NCBI GenBank assembly: GCA_964627855.1
Contig: CAZVLE010000027.1
Span: forward strand, 1-38,030
Direction: 5' to 3'
Source of the DNA: CAZVLE01 sp964627855
GTDB lineage: Bacteria > Bacillota > Dethiobacteria > DTU022
Length of the DNA: 38,030 nucleotides
The position numbers and the translations under genes were made by a program. This document shows, piece after piece, positions 1 to 8,404 of this stretch. The notes below the pieces were generated by a model. The model made no database searches and was not told the DNA's origin. It saw only the letters and a program-made list of their open reading frames with translations. Each line of letters begins with the position of its first letter. Position 1 is the first letter of the stretch.

Positions 1-82
1 TCTAAATTGTTTAAAGTTGAGGCGGCTTCAAACTGCAGCTCGGCGCCCAGATAGAAAATCATGGCCATATTGACAGAAATAC

Positions 83-107
83 AACACAAAAGAACCGTCC
101 CCTTGTG
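83..107. repeat. Single arm of the 126-bp inverted-repeat element family
   Basis: These 25 bases match 25 of the 27 bases of the terminal arm that bounds the two full elements at 22773-22898 and 26639-26764 (core AGAACCGTCCCCTTGTG). The arm here has the orientation of a right-hand arm, so a full copy would extend leftwards to about position 1 or beyond the window. A GGCGCC lies at about the distance seen in the full copies (41-48), but the rest of the interior is not convincingly alignable by eye. It is either a solo arm or a strongly degenerate copy. Confidence 0.75.
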
Positions 108-440
108 CGACTACCAGCTCTGAGAAGTTATTACTAATTGTATAAAGTTTATACATTATTTTTATGTACCTTTGTTGTGCAAGCAAGAAGAAGCTTTTTT
201 TTAAACAAAGTTTAGACAAGATATAATTAAATTAAAATATTGATTAAACGGATTTAATAAACTAAACTGACTTTATTGATTTGCATGATTACTCATGAAA
301 CTGATTGTTAAGGTCAAGAGAGCTCCGCCCCAACTTAATAGACTTTGCATCTAAAGAATTAAATATAGATAATATTTATAATATACAATATAATGATTCT
401 AATATCACAGGCCACTTCATCTAAAAGGAGGTGAAAGCTA
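108..440. other. AT-rich non-coding region upstream of the symporter genes
   Basis: I see no gene here. The stretch is AT-rich and holds a short inverted repeat, CATGA-N4-TCATG at 284-297, which could be a regulator site. It also holds the candidate promoter listed at 345-373. An open frame on the minus strand across 28-219 is only the translation of the repeat arm and AT-rich DNA. Confidence 0.5.
345..373 (+). promoter_or_regulatory. Candidate sigma-A promoter for the symporter operon
   Basis: TTGCAT (345-350) and GATAAT (368-373) are separated by 17 bases, about 70 bases before the first gene. The region is very AT-rich, so chance matches are likely and other -10-like boxes exist downstream. 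Confidence 0.35.
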
Positions 441-737
441 ATGAAAGAATACAAGTTGGAGGTCAGGGCAACGATGATTTGCTTTATAGTAGCAGCAATA
501 ATTGGCGGTTTTTTAAGTTCATTCTTCGTCATATTCAACAGCCTTTTTTTTAACCAGGTAGCTCCACCTGAGCATTTGGCCGAGCACTTCACTACGATGT
601 ATGTTGCAAAAACAACAGTTCTGGGCTTTCCGCTGCATTACTTCTTGCTGATTACCTTAAGCTGGCTGGGCACTACCCTGATTGGCGCGATATGGTGCCT
701 GATCATGGACAGACTGGAAAAAATCCAACAACAATAA
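441..737 (+). CDS. Small two-helix membrane protein, probable symporter small subunit
   Basis: This 98-residue protein has two predicted membrane segments, at about residues 10-35 and 62-88, with a charged C-terminal tail. It sits 34 bases upstream of a large SSS-family symporter and has its own strong ribosome binding site (AAGGAGGT, 425-432). The layout is that of the two-component Na+/solute symporters in which a small DUF4212-type subunit precedes the large transporter. The GFPLHYF segment before the second helix resembles the GFPLGFWF of that family. The match is by architecture and context rather than strong sequence identity. I infer that it assembles with the downstream transporter in the cytoplasmic membrane. 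Confidence 0.7.
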   Translation: MKEYKLEVRATMICFIVAAIIGGFLSSFFVIFNSLFFNQVAPPEHLAEHFTTMYVAKTTVLGFPLHYFLLITLSWLGTTLIGAIWCLIMDRLEKIQQQ

Positions 738-771
738 GGTTATTAATAAATGAAAGGAGGATTCTAAAAAG

Positions 772-2448
772 ATGGACCCAAGAGGCAATATATTTATTCT
801 AGGTCTGGTGCTCAGCATTGTAGTGATTTTAATATCGGTATTGATTAGCGTTTGGGCCCGCCGTTTTACGCGCAACCTTAGTGATTATTACGTGGCCGGG
901 CGCAGCGTTAGTGCTCTAAATAATGGACTGGCCATGGTATCGCTGGCATTGAGTCTAACTACTTTTATTGGCCTGACCGCCCTGATGATTGAGGGTGTTT
1001 ATATCGGTGTTGCTGTTTATGCCGCTTTTACTTCTGCCTTTATCGGTTTATTATTACTGGCTGCTCCATTTTTACGCCGCCACAAATCTTTTACCACGAT
1101 GGCATTTATTGACGAGCGGTTTAACAGTAAAACTTTAAGAATTATGTCTGTGGTTGTCATGCTGGTTGTCAGCATGCTTTACCTGGGTGGAAACTTAAAA
1201 GGTATCGGGATAGTCTTTTACTATTTGCTGGGGGTTCCCGAACTATGGGGTATCATCGTGGGCGGCTTAGTGGTAACCTTATACGTCACTATTGGTGGCA
1301 TGTATGGTGTTACCTATAACCAGACTTTCCAGTCGATAGTGCTAATATTCTGCCTGATGTTTCCTGTGGCCATAGTCATGAGAGCACTTGGTTCGAGCGG
1401 CTGGTTTTTCCCACCGCTGGGATACGGTGATATGGTTCCGCTGATGGAGCAGGTAGCTCCTCACTATTTTTGGCCCATGCTCGTTCACCCCTCTGTCTAT
1501 ATTTCCGTTTTTCTCGGAGCATGGTTCGGTATGATTGGATTGCCCCACTTTGTAATGCGCTTTTTTACGGTAAGGGATTCCCGGGAAGCCAGGTGGAGCA
1601 CCGTTATTACCGTTTTTCTGGTTGGTCTGGTCAGCACGACCGTTTATGCAACCGGCTTTGCCGCAGTCTATTTTATGAATACCACGGCCCTGGAACTTGG
1701 TATCACTGTTCCGCGTGAAGCCTATGATTACGTTGTATTTATCCTGATTGAAAATCTGACAAACCAGGGGTGGCTGGCTATAGCCATCGCCGGTTCGATT
1801 GCCGCAGGCCTCTCAACAGTTGCCGGATTACTGATGATTATGGGCGCGGGATTGATCCATGATCTTTACGGCGTAATCAAACCCGACCTGGATGACGAGC
1901 GTAAATTAAAGCTCTCTTACGGGGCAATGCTGGTGATGGGTGTCCTGGTGATTCTTTTCTCACTGAATCCGCCCGACTTTATTCTTGAAGCAATCATGTG
2001 GGCATTCGGGATCGCCGCCGCATCACTGGGAGTGCCGATTGTGCTCGGGATCTGGTGGAAGAGGACCACCAAGCAGGGTGTTGCCGTGGGCATGACCTTC
2101 GGCTTTATTTTTACCACAGCCTGCTTTATCATGATTGACTATATCGGCATGGATCCGGTGACAATTCCTATCCCCTTCATAGCCAAGTATCTTTATGGTC
2201 CCTTTGGCTGGATTAAAACTATTTCTTTTGCCTTGCCAATATCTTTTATCCTGACCATTGTAGTTTCCTGGTTGACGCCGCCGCCTGCAGAATCGCTGCA
2301 GCGCCAGGTAGATGAAATGCATGGTTGGTCTGACTTCGATTCGAAGCGTTACAATGGCAATGGACTGCCGATCACAATTATCATTTTATCCCTGCTGACA
2401 ATGATCTTGGTTACAACAATGTACGGTGTATTTCCAGGCAGTTACTAA
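772..2448 (+). CDS. SSS-family sodium/solute symporter, acetate-permease-like
   Basis: This 558-residue polytopic membrane protein has about 13 hydrophobic segments. Sequence features typical of the solute:sodium symporter family are visible: an N-terminal DYYVAGRSV motif (about residues 38-46), and a GLPHFVMRFFTVRDSREAR stretch (about 261-279) that closely follows the ActP/VC_2705 type of carboxylate permeases. Length is normal for the family. The start is supported by AAAGGAGG 753-760. It probably imports a monocarboxylate with sodium or another cation. Two acyl-CoA-ligase-family genes follow after a terminator, consistent with uptake followed by CoA activation. The substrate cannot be assigned from sequence. 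Confidence 0.88.
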   Translation: MDPRGNIFILGLVLSIVVILISVLISVWARRFTRNLSDYYVAGRSVSALNNGLAMVSLALSLTTFIGLTALMIEGVYIGVAVYAAFTSAFIGLLLLAAPFLRRHKSFTTMAFIDERFNSKTLRIMSVVVMLVVSMLYLGGNLKGIGIVFYYLLGVPELWGIIVGGLVVTLYVTIGGMYGVTYNQTFQSIVLIFCLMFPVAIVMRALGSSGWFFPPLGYGDMVPLMEQVAPHYFWPMLVHPSVYISVFLGAWFGMIGLPHFVMRFFTVRDSREARWSTVITVFLVGLVSTTVYATGFAAVYFMNTTALELGITVPREAYDYVVFILIENLTNQGWLAIAIAGSIAAGLSTVAGLLMIMGAGLIHDLYGVIKPDLDDERKLKLSYGAMLVMGVLVILFSLNPPDFILEAIMWAFGIAAASLGVPIVLGIWWKRTTKQGVAVGMTFGFIFTTACFIMIDYIGMDPVTIPIPFIAKYLYGPFGWIKTISFALPISFILTIVVSWLTPPPAESLQRQVDEMHGWSDFDSKRYNGNGLPITIIILSLLTMILVTTMYGVFPGSY

Positions 2449-2454
2449 AACCCG

Positions 2455-2484
2455 GGGGCTCGTTTAAACGGCGAGCCCCTTTTT
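2455..2484 (+). terminator. Rho-independent terminator after the symporter gene
   Basis: GGGGCTCG (2455-2462) pairs perfectly with CGAGCCCC (2472-2479) around a 9-base loop, and TTTTT follows directly. It lies 7 bases after the symporter stop codon, so the transporter pair can be a separate transcript from the ligase genes or be read through in part. Confidence 0.85.
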
Positions 2485-2506
2485 ACTAAATGGTGGTGAA
2501 TTTGAA

Positions 2507-3967
2507 ATGGAAAACTGGGAAGTGCTTAGTAAAACACCCTATAAAGCGATTAAGGAGATGCAGGATCGCAAGCTGAGAGCTTTTATCTGTAACCAGGTTT
2601 CAGTCTACAGCCCCTACTACAGCAATATCATGAAAAAGCAGGATATTGACCCCTATAAAATTAAGAGCGTTGAGGATTTAAAATACCTGCCATTCACTTA
2701 CAAGTGGGATATTGCGCCAAACGCTGAAAACCCGCAGAGACACAAGGATTTTGTGATCCGCCCGGATGAAGAAGTTTCGGAAAAGTACGGTCATTTTGCC
2801 AAAATGTCGATGAGCACCGGTAAAGAGCTGATCGAACAGAAAATCTATGATTACAAGCCGGTGCATATTCATTTCACGACCGGCCGCACCGCTTTACCCA
2901 CACCCTTTGTCTATACTAAACGCGATGTTGAAAACCTGCGTGAATCGTCATGCCGCCTGCTCGATGTTTTTGAAGTATGCGGAGATGATGTTACCGTTAA
3001 CTGTTTTCCCTTTGCTCCCCATCTTGCCTTTTGGAGCGTTTATTTTGCTGCCGATTCGCTTAATTCCCCCGTTTTTCACAGCGGCGGCGGTAAGGTTGTG
3101 GGTACTTCTAAACTTATGGATGCTTTTGAATTCCTGCGCCCTTCGGTTGCTGTATTCATTCCCGGCTACTGCTACTACTTCTTAAGGGAAGCAGTTAAGC
3201 AAAAGCGAGACTTTTCATCGATTAAAAAGATTTTTTTCGGTGGAGAAAGGGTGCCGCCGGGCCTGAAAGAAAAAATCAAGGAGCTTTTAAAACAGCTGGG
3301 GGCCGAAGAGGTCATGGTCCTGGCAGTCTATGGACTGACTGAATCAAAGGTGGGTTGGGGTGAATGCCCTTCCCATGAAAAATACCACGGTTATCATCTT
3401 TACCCGGACCTGGAGATAATTGAAGTAGTTGATCCCGAATCGGGTGAGCCGCTCGGTGAAGGTGAAGACGGCGAAATTGTTTATACCAGCCTTGACTGGC
3501 GCGGAACCTGCGTCATACGTTACCGGACCGGCGATATCGCCAGGGGCGGCATCAGCTATGAACCCTGTCCTAACTGCGGGCGCACTGTGCCCCGCATAAG
3601 CTCTGTGATCGAGCGTAAATCTGAATTTAAAGAGTTTAACATGACAAAAATAAAGGGGACACTGGTCAATTTAAATAACTTCTTCCCATTGATGATGAGC
3701 CATCCCGATCTTGAGGAGTGGCAGGTTGAAATAAGGAAGCGCAATGATGATCCCTTTGATCTGGATGAGATCTATCTGTATGTTGCAAAAAAACCGGATG
3801 TAAGCGAGGAAAATCTAACCGCTGACTTGAAACAGAAAATTATCAGGGAAACGGAAGTATCATTAACAAAGATAGTTTACCTGCCCCTTGATAAACTGGT
3901 CAGCCAGCTGGGGATGGAAACTGAACTGAAAGAAAAACGCATTGTCGACAACCGCCCCACGGGTTAA
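2507..3967 (+). CDS. Phenylacetate-CoA-ligase-family (PaaK-like) acyl-CoA ligase
   Basis: This 486-residue member of the AMP-forming PaaK-like ligases would activate a carboxylic acid to its CoA thioester with ATP. Visible motifs are the P-loop-like TTGRT at 124-128 followed by PTPFVYTKRD, FFGGE near 243-247, YGLTES at 275-280, the A7-like RYRTGD at 338-343, a CPNCGRTVPR zinc-type motif at 354-363, and a C-terminal KEKRIVDNR resembling the PaaK end that carries the mobile-domain lysine. Length is slightly above the usual 430-450. The ribosome binding site is weak (GGTGGTGAA, 2492-2500). The true acid is unknown: the family covers phenylacetate, other aryl acids and alicyclic acids. The second ligase-like gene begins 24 bases downstream. 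Confidence 0.85.
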   Translation: MENWEVLSKTPYKAIKEMQDRKLRAFICNQVSVYSPYYSNIMKKQDIDPYKIKSVEDLKYLPFTYKWDIAPNAENPQRHKDFVIRPDEEVSEKYGHFAKMSMSTGKELIEQKIYDYKPVHIHFTTGRTALPTPFVYTKRDVENLRESSCRLLDVFEVCGDDVTVNCFPFAPHLAFWSVYFAADSLNSPVFHSGGGKVVGTSKLMDAFEFLRPSVAVFIPGYCYYFLREAVKQKRDFSSIKKIFFGGERVPPGLKEKIKELLKQLGAEEVMVLAVYGLTESKVGWGECPSHEKYHGYHLYPDLEIIEVVDPESGEPLGEGEDGEIVYTSLDWRGTCVIRYRTGDIARGGISYEPCPNCGRTVPRISSVIERKSEFKEFNMTKIKGTLVNLNNFFPLMMSHPDLEEWQVEIRKRNDDPFDLDEIYLYVAKKPDVSEENLTADLKQKIIRETEVSLTKIVYLPLDKLVSQLGMETELKEKRIVDNRPTG

Positions 3968-3991
3968 TACCCCCGCAGAAAGGAGATCACT

Positions 3992-5419
3992 ATGCAAGCC
4001 TGGTCAAAAATCAGCCGGATGCCGGCCAATAATATAAAGAAGTTACAGGATGAGCTTCTCTGCAAAATAGTGCAGGATCAAATAGCAGCTAACCACCCCT
4101 ATTACAGCAGCCTTTTCAAGCGTGAGGGGATAGAGCCTACTTTAATTAAGGGTAGCAGCGATCTTGATAAAATACCCTTTACTACCAAACAGGATCTGCT
4201 TCCCGGTGAAGTGGATCCTCAGCGGGCAAAACAATTTATTTTACAAAAACCTGAAGGTTTGGAAGGCGCTCCAAAACCGAAAATGCTTGGTCTTTTTGGC
4301 AGGAAATGCGCGGAGCCGGATCCGGCAGAATATAAGATGTCCCAGCTCTTTTATACTAAGGGTAATGATGTTGCCCCGATTCCTATTGTTTATACCCGCT
4401 ATGACCTCAACAATCTCGAAGAAACCGGGATGAGACTCAACGATGTTCTTAACTTGAAACGCGATGATACCATTCTGAATGCCTTCAGTTATGCCCCGCA
4501 TGTTTCTGTGTGGCAGCTGTTTCATGCAGCTATGACAATAGGCTCTACGGCCCTGCACTCAGGCGGCGGTCGAGTGCTTGGTATGGAAAAAATTATCCTG
4601 GCCTTGAATAACATGGGGGCCCCTGTACTGGCCTCTCACCCGTCGTTCATTCTGGCTGCCCTGCAGACAATGCTGCGTCAAAGCACCGATGCCCCTTCCC
4701 TTGAAAGAATTATTATCGGTATGGACTATGCTCCCATGGTTGTAGTGGAAAGGATTCGGGATCTGATGTTGCAGTGCAAAGCGGCCGACAATTTAGTCCA
4801 GCGGATCTATTTCCTCTCAATGGCCAAGTCGGGCTTTGCGGAATGCAGCCCCGGTTTTGGCTATCATCTTAACCCGGACCATGTTCTGGTAGAAGTAATT
4901 AACCCGCAAAACGGAGAAATTCTTGGTGAAGGTGAAAGAGGCGAAATAGTTATTACTAACCTTGACAGCCGGGGAACCCTGGTTTTGCGCTATCGAACCG
5001 GCGATATAACCACTGAGGGGCTTACCAGCGAACCATGCCCAAATTGCGGGCGCACAGTTCCACGCATACTGGGTGACATTGAGCACGAGCACGATTATTA
5101 TGATCTGAAAAGCGAAGATGCGGTTATTGTCTTCAATGGAAATGCCCTGCGCCGTTACATGGCTGGCCGCAAAGATGTCCTGGCCTGGTATGCGGAAATA
5201 GTTAATGAAAAAGGTCATAACAGCTTGAATATTATTTTAAAACCTGCCGGCGGGATAAATGTGGAAGACCTGGCCAAGATCCTGCAAAAAGATATTGAGC
5301 AGGAACACGGGTTAACTGCTACTGTTAACAAAGGCTCATATGAGGCGATAACAAAAAAAATTGATTTGGAGAGCGGTATAAGTGTTAAACAGATTTTTGA
5401 TCAGCGCCGGCAAGATTAA
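3992..5419 (+). CDS. PaaK-like protein with degenerate active-site motifs
   Basis: This 475-residue paralogue of the preceding ligase is colinear over its whole length and shares PTPFVYT/PIPIVYT, HSGGG, GEGERGEI, RYRTGD (333-338) and CPNCGRTVPRI (349-359). Two ATP-site motifs are altered. The TTGRT P-loop position reads YTKGND (121-126), and the YGLTE position reads YFLSMAKSG (273-281), without the conserved Thr-Glu. The C-terminal lysine motif is also less clear. It has a strong ribosome binding site (AAAGGAG, 3979-3985) and an intact frame, so it is expressed rather than decaying. I infer either a non-catalytic partner of the first ligase or an enzyme with changed chemistry. Confidence 0.8.
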   Translation: MQAWSKISRMPANNIKKLQDELLCKIVQDQIAANHPYYSSLFKREGIEPTLIKGSSDLDKIPFTTKQDLLPGEVDPQRAKQFILQKPEGLEGAPKPKMLGLFGRKCAEPDPAEYKMSQLFYTKGNDVAPIPIVYTRYDLNNLEETGMRLNDVLNLKRDDTILNAFSYAPHVSVWQLFHAAMTIGSTALHSGGGRVLGMEKIILALNNMGAPVLASHPSFILAALQTMLRQSTDAPSLERIIIGMDYAPMVVVERIRDLMLQCKAADNLVQRIYFLSMAKSGFAECSPGFGYHLNPDHVLVEVINPQNGEILGEGERGEIVITNLDSRGTLVLRYRTGDITTEGLTSEPCPNCGRTVPRILGDIEHEHDYYDLKSEDAVIVFNGNALRRYMAGRKDVLAWYAEIVNEKGHNSLNIILKPAGGINVEDLAKILQKDIEQEHGLTATVNKGSYEAITKKIDLESGISVKQIFDQRRQD

Positions 5420-5526
5420 GAAGAGCCAGATTTCCTATGAACAAAAACTTGTCAGAATTAGTTGACATGCTACTGGCCTAGAAAGCCGCAATATAATCAG
5501 TTTTTACCTGTTCTCATGCAGGATAA

Positions 5527-5555
5527 AAGCAAAGGGGTTTTATTCACTTTTGCTT
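5527..5555 (-). terminator. Possible terminator for the MerR-TetR regulator gene
   Basis: On the minus strand AAGCAAAAG (5555-5547) can pair with CTTTGCTT (5534-5527) with one bulged base, followed by TTATCC. The hairpin includes the stop codon of the regulator. The stem is AT-rich and weak. The rest of 5420-5543 between the two convergent genes holds only a short TGTCA-N8-TGACA repeat (5450-5467). Confidence 0.35.
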
Positions 5556-6407
5556 AAGCAGGCCGTTTAGAATAAAATCAAATGCTGTTTCTGAAACCGC
5601 TTCTGATCCATATTTTTTATCAAGAATTTCACGATAAACGAAAGTGTCAAGCAGTGATATGAGGGCAAAACTGACAATCTCACTTCTGATCGGGCGGAGA
5701 TCACCATTTTTGATGCCCCGTTCAAGATCTTTAGTCAGGGGATCGACCCAGGATTTACGCAATATAGCTTCAGCACGGGCCCTTTCTTCTTCATCCCCCT
5801 GCGCTAAAGACTCTTTTAAGAGGTTGATCGAAATTGACAGGCGCTTTGAGTAAGTTTGACCGGCCTTCCAGCGCTGTTCAAGGCGCTTGAGAGCACATTT
5901 TTCCTGCCTGATGCTGTCAAGCGCGCTTTCGGAAAAGGCATCGAAGATGCTGTCAAGACAGGTCAGGTAAAGGTCTTTCTTGTCCTTGAAGTAATAATAA
6001 AAAGATGGTTTTGTAATGCCAACGCTTTCCATTATCTCGGCAATGGTGGTGCTGTTATAGCCCTTACGTAAAAAAAGGTGAGATGCATCTTTGATGATCA
6101 TTGCCCTGGTTGTCGACTCGGTGCTGTCTCCCTGCTGGTGTTTTTGCCGGTTTCTGCTCATTTTATCAGCATTTCTTTCCCACATGGAGGAGGCATAGGA
6201 AAGAGGAATTGCTTCGTCATTGCATCTTTTCAAAAACAAGAGGCGTTCGAGATGTTCCTGGCTGTAAAAAGCCTGGTTACCCTTCTTGTAAACCGGGGGG
6301 TGAAGGTAGCCCATACGCAGGTAGTAGTGAATAAGCTGTTTGCTTATCCCCGATGCTTTTGATAAACCGCCTATGCGCATGACCCGTTCGTCGGCGGGCA
6401 TTTCCAT
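5544..6407 (-). CDS. MerR-TetR fusion transcriptional regulator
   Basis: This 287-residue protein carries two different DNA-binding domains. Residues about 10-75 are a MerR-type winged helix (MRIGGLSKASGISKQLIHYY, then GNQAFYSQEHLERL). Residues about 98-150 are a TetR-type helix-turn-helix (ASHLFLRKGYNSTTIAEIMESVGITKPSFYYYFKDKKDLY), followed by a normal-length TetR ligand-binding C-terminal region. A charged linker (about 78-97) joins them. The start is supported by AAGGAG just upstream. The gene is transcribed divergently from the acyl-CoA operon and converges on the ligase genes. That placement, and the TetR class itself, suggest control of the flanking catabolic genes by an acyl-CoA or the free acid. 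The ligand is unknown. Confidence 0.88.
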   Translation of the reverse strand: MEMPADERVMRIGGLSKASGISKQLIHYYLRMGYLHPPVYKKGNQAFYSQEHLERLLFLKRCNDEAIPLSYASSMWERNADKMSRNRQKHQQGDSTESTTRAMIIKDASHLFLRKGYNSTTIAEIMESVGITKPSFYYYFKDKKDLYLTCLDSIFDAFSESALDSIRQEKCALKRLEQRWKAGQTYSKRLSISINLLKESLAQGDEEERARAEAILRKSWVDPLTKDLERGIKNGDLRPIRSEIVSFALISLLDTFVYREILDKKYGSEAVSETAFDFILNGLLKQK

Positions 6408-6448
6408 TGAGATCGCTGCTCCTTTTTTGTGTCAGTATTTGTATATAT

Positions 6449-6454
6449 ATTATA
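6449..6454 (-). promoter_or_regulatory. Candidate -10 box for the regulator gene
   Basis: TATAAT on the minus strand lies about 42 bases upstream of the regulator start codon. No good -35 box is seen 16-18 bases upstream. It falls inside a near-palindrome (6441-6455, GTATATATATTATAC) that could be an autoregulatory site. Confidence 0.35.
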
Positions 6455-6528
6455 CGTATCTTAGATATATCCTTTAGGCGCATAAAAATAAATGTGAATA
6501 ATAAAGCATCTATACTATATTTTTAAAA

Positions 6529-6570
6529 TCAATTAAATAGATTGACTAATTGCATTAAATGGCATAGAAT
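6529..6570 (+). promoter_or_regulatory. Sigma-A promoter of the acyl-CoA operon with overlapping inverted repeat
   Basis: TTGACT (6542-6547) and TAGAAT (6565-6570) are exactly 17 bases apart, 34 bases before the first operon start codon. An inverted repeat TCAAT-N7-ATTGA (6529-6545) overlaps the -35 box, and CAATT/AATTG (6530-6534, 6548-6552) lies over the same site. This is where a repressor would act, and the divergent MerR-TetR regulator is the obvious candidate. The regulator assignment is inference. Confidence 0.6.
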
Positions 6571-6603
6571 CGCTACAAATAATTTATCAAGGGGGTACTG
6601 TCA

Positions 6604-7515
6604 ATGGAAGAAATCAGGTTTAAGGACAAAGTAGCCGTTGTTACCGGCGCCGGAGGAGGACTGGGAAAAGCATACGCGCTCTTGTTGGCCGCCCGTGGGG
6701 CCAGGGTGGTAGTAAACGATCTTGGTGGCACCTTTGACGGCAGTGGTGCCGACGCGACTCCGGCTCAACAGGTAGTCGATGAAATTAAGTCAGCAGGTGG
6801 AGAAGCAGTTTCCAATTACGACAGTGTAGCCGAATGGGAAAGTGCCCAGAGTATTATTAAGACTGCCATCGATAATTATGGGCAAATCGATATATTAATT
6901 AACAATGCCGGCATACTGCGTGATAAGAGTATCTTAAAAATGGAGCTTGAGGATTACCGGAAGATTATGTCTGTGCACTTAGACGGCACATTCTACTGTA
7001 CAAAAGCAGCATTTGCTCCGATGAAAGAACAGGGATACGGCCGCATAGTGTCAACAGCATCGGCAGCCGGTCTTTACGGAAATTTCGGTCAGGTTAATTA
7101 CGGGTCGGCTAAGATGGGCATCGCCGGGATGATGAACTGTGTCGCCCAGGAAGGGGCGCGCTATAATATCAAGGCTAATACAATTGTTCCTACTGCCGGC
7201 ACAAGACTTACTTTCACGGTGATGCCTGAAGATGTTATCGGCAAAGTCAAGCCGGATTTTGTTGCACCTATCGTGGCCTGGCTCTGTTCTGAGCAATGCC
7301 AGGAGACGGCAAAAATGTTCAGTGCCGGTGGCGGCTATTTCAGCCGCGCTGCTGTAGTTGAAGGAGAGGGCGTAGTTTTTGATTTAAGCAAGGAGATCAC
7401 CGTGGAAATGATCAGTGAAAAAATTGAGCAAATAATGGATCTTAAAGGGGCCCGCGAATATGCTTCAGCCATGGAGCAGGCCGGAACGGTAATGTCAAAA
7501 ATGGTTGTTGAATAA
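6604..7515 (+). CDS. (3R)-hydroxyacyl-CoA dehydrogenase, MFE-2-type SDR
   Basis: This 303-residue short-chain dehydrogenase has the NAD(P)-binding TGAGGGLG at 14-21, NNAG at 100-103 and the catalytic Tyr166/Lys170 (YGSAK). The segments VVNDLGGTFDGSG, NNAGILRD and YGNFGQVNYGSAKMG, and the TVMPEDVIGKVKPDFVAPIVAWLCSE region, follow the dehydrogenase unit of peroxisomal multifunctional enzyme type 2, so the (3R)-3-hydroxyacyl-CoA stereochemistry is likely. The ~300-residue length, longer than plain FabG, also fits that group. It is the first gene of the operon. The next gene is a MaoC hydratase 2, so together they make a split MFE-2 that hydrates a 2-enoyl-CoA and oxidises the R-alcohol to 3-ketoacyl-CoA. 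Confidence 0.87.
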   Translation: MEEIRFKDKVAVVTGAGGGLGKAYALLLAARGARVVVNDLGGTFDGSGADATPAQQVVDEIKSAGGEAVSNYDSVAEWESAQSIIKTAIDNYGQIDILINNAGILRDKSILKMELEDYRKIMSVHLDGTFYCTKAAFAPMKEQGYGRIVSTASAAGLYGNFGQVNYGSAKMGIAGMMNCVAQEGARYNIKANTIVPTAGTRLTFTVMPEDVIGKVKPDFVAPIVAWLCSEQCQETAKMFSAGGGYFSRAAVVEGEGVVFDLSKEITVEMISEKIEQIMDLKGAREYASAMEQAGTVMSKMVVE

Positions 7516-7534
7516 TGATGAAAGGAGAATGAAC

Positions 7535-8380
7535 ATGCCCATCGATCCAAAGCTTGTTGGTAAGGAACTGCCATTACTTGATTATTCTTTTACCACCAAA
7601 GATGTAATCCTTTATGCACTCGGTATAGGTGCCGGAGCTGAGCCGGAGGAGCTGAAGTTTGTTTACGAAAACAACCTTGAAACACTGCCAACATACGGTG
7701 TTATTCCGCCATTTGGCGCTTTATTTAATATTATTGGCGTAGAAGGCATGGATTTTAACCCGGCCATGCTGCTTCATGGCGAGCAATATCTTGAACTATA
7801 CAAGCCCATTCCGGTGGAAGGAACATTAACTTCATATCCCAAAATTGCCGGCATCTATGATAAGGGTAAGGGCGCCCTGGTGGAGCTTGAAGTTGTCAGC
7901 AAAGACGCCGGGGGCGAACCAGTCTTCATGAACCGGTTCAGTGCTTTTATTCGCGGCGAAGGTGGTTTTGGCGGTGAGCGAGGATCTGAGCCGGGTAATA
8001 ATCCCCCGGATAGAGCCCCGGATCAAATGATCGAGATGAAAACAAGTCCGCAGCAAGCCCTTCTTTACAGGCTTTCAGGAGACTTTAACCCCCTTCATGC
8101 TGATCCTGATTTTGCAGCAATGGGCGGCTTTGAGAAACCGATCCTGCATGGTCTCTGCACTTTCGGGTTTGCCGGCCGGGCCGTTTTAAAGGCATACTGC
8201 AACAATGATCCGGCCAGGTTTAAGGCGATTAAAGTGCGCTTTTCCCGCCATGTGTTCCCGGGTGAAACGATTGTTACCGAGATGTGGCAGGAAAAGGATG
8301 ACCAGATAATTTTCCGGGCCAAGACAGCTGAGCGGGAAGAATATTGCCTGACCAATTCAGCAGTATGGTTAAATCTTTAA
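7535..8380 (+). CDS. MaoC-like (R)-specific enoyl-CoA hydratase 2
   Basis: This 281-residue double hot-dog protein has the hydratase-2 signature YRLSGDFNPLHADPDFA (about residues 178-194), with the expected catalytic Asp183 and His188. The N-terminal half (about 1-140) is the degenerate hot-dog repeat. The open frame extends upstream, but AAAGGAG at 7521-7527 places the start at 7535 (MPIDPKL) with a 7-base gap; the ATG at 7529 is too close. It starts 20 bases after the dehydrogenase. Known role of the family: reversible hydration of trans-2-enoyl-CoA to (3R)-hydroxyacyl-CoA, the substrate of the preceding SDR. The size resembles the hydratase unit of fungal and peroxisomal MFE-2. Confidence 0.88.
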   Translation: MPIDPKLVGKELPLLDYSFTTKDVILYALGIGAGAEPEELKFVYENNLETLPTYGVIPPFGALFNIIGVEGMDFNPAMLLHGEQYLELYKPIPVEGTLTSYPKIAGIYDKGKGALVELEVVSKDAGGEPVFMNRFSAFIRGEGGFGGERGSEPGNNPPDRAPDQMIEMKTSPQQALLYRLSGDFNPLHADPDFAAMGGFEKPILHGLCTFGFAGRAVLKAYCNNDPARFKAIKVRFSRHVFPGETIVTEMWQEKDDQIIFRAKTAEREEYCLTNSAVWLNL

Positions 8381-8404
8381 CCCAGGAAAGGAGTGTTTAT
8401 AACT

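Noticed and set aside
28..219. 63-codon open frame on the minus strand
   Set aside because: It reads through the repeat arm (AQGDGSFVL) and AT-rich DNA, with no ribosome binding site and no recognisable domain.
4817..5218. 133-codon open frame on the minus strand
   Set aside because: It is antisense to the second PaaK-like gene and has no ribosome binding site or domain.
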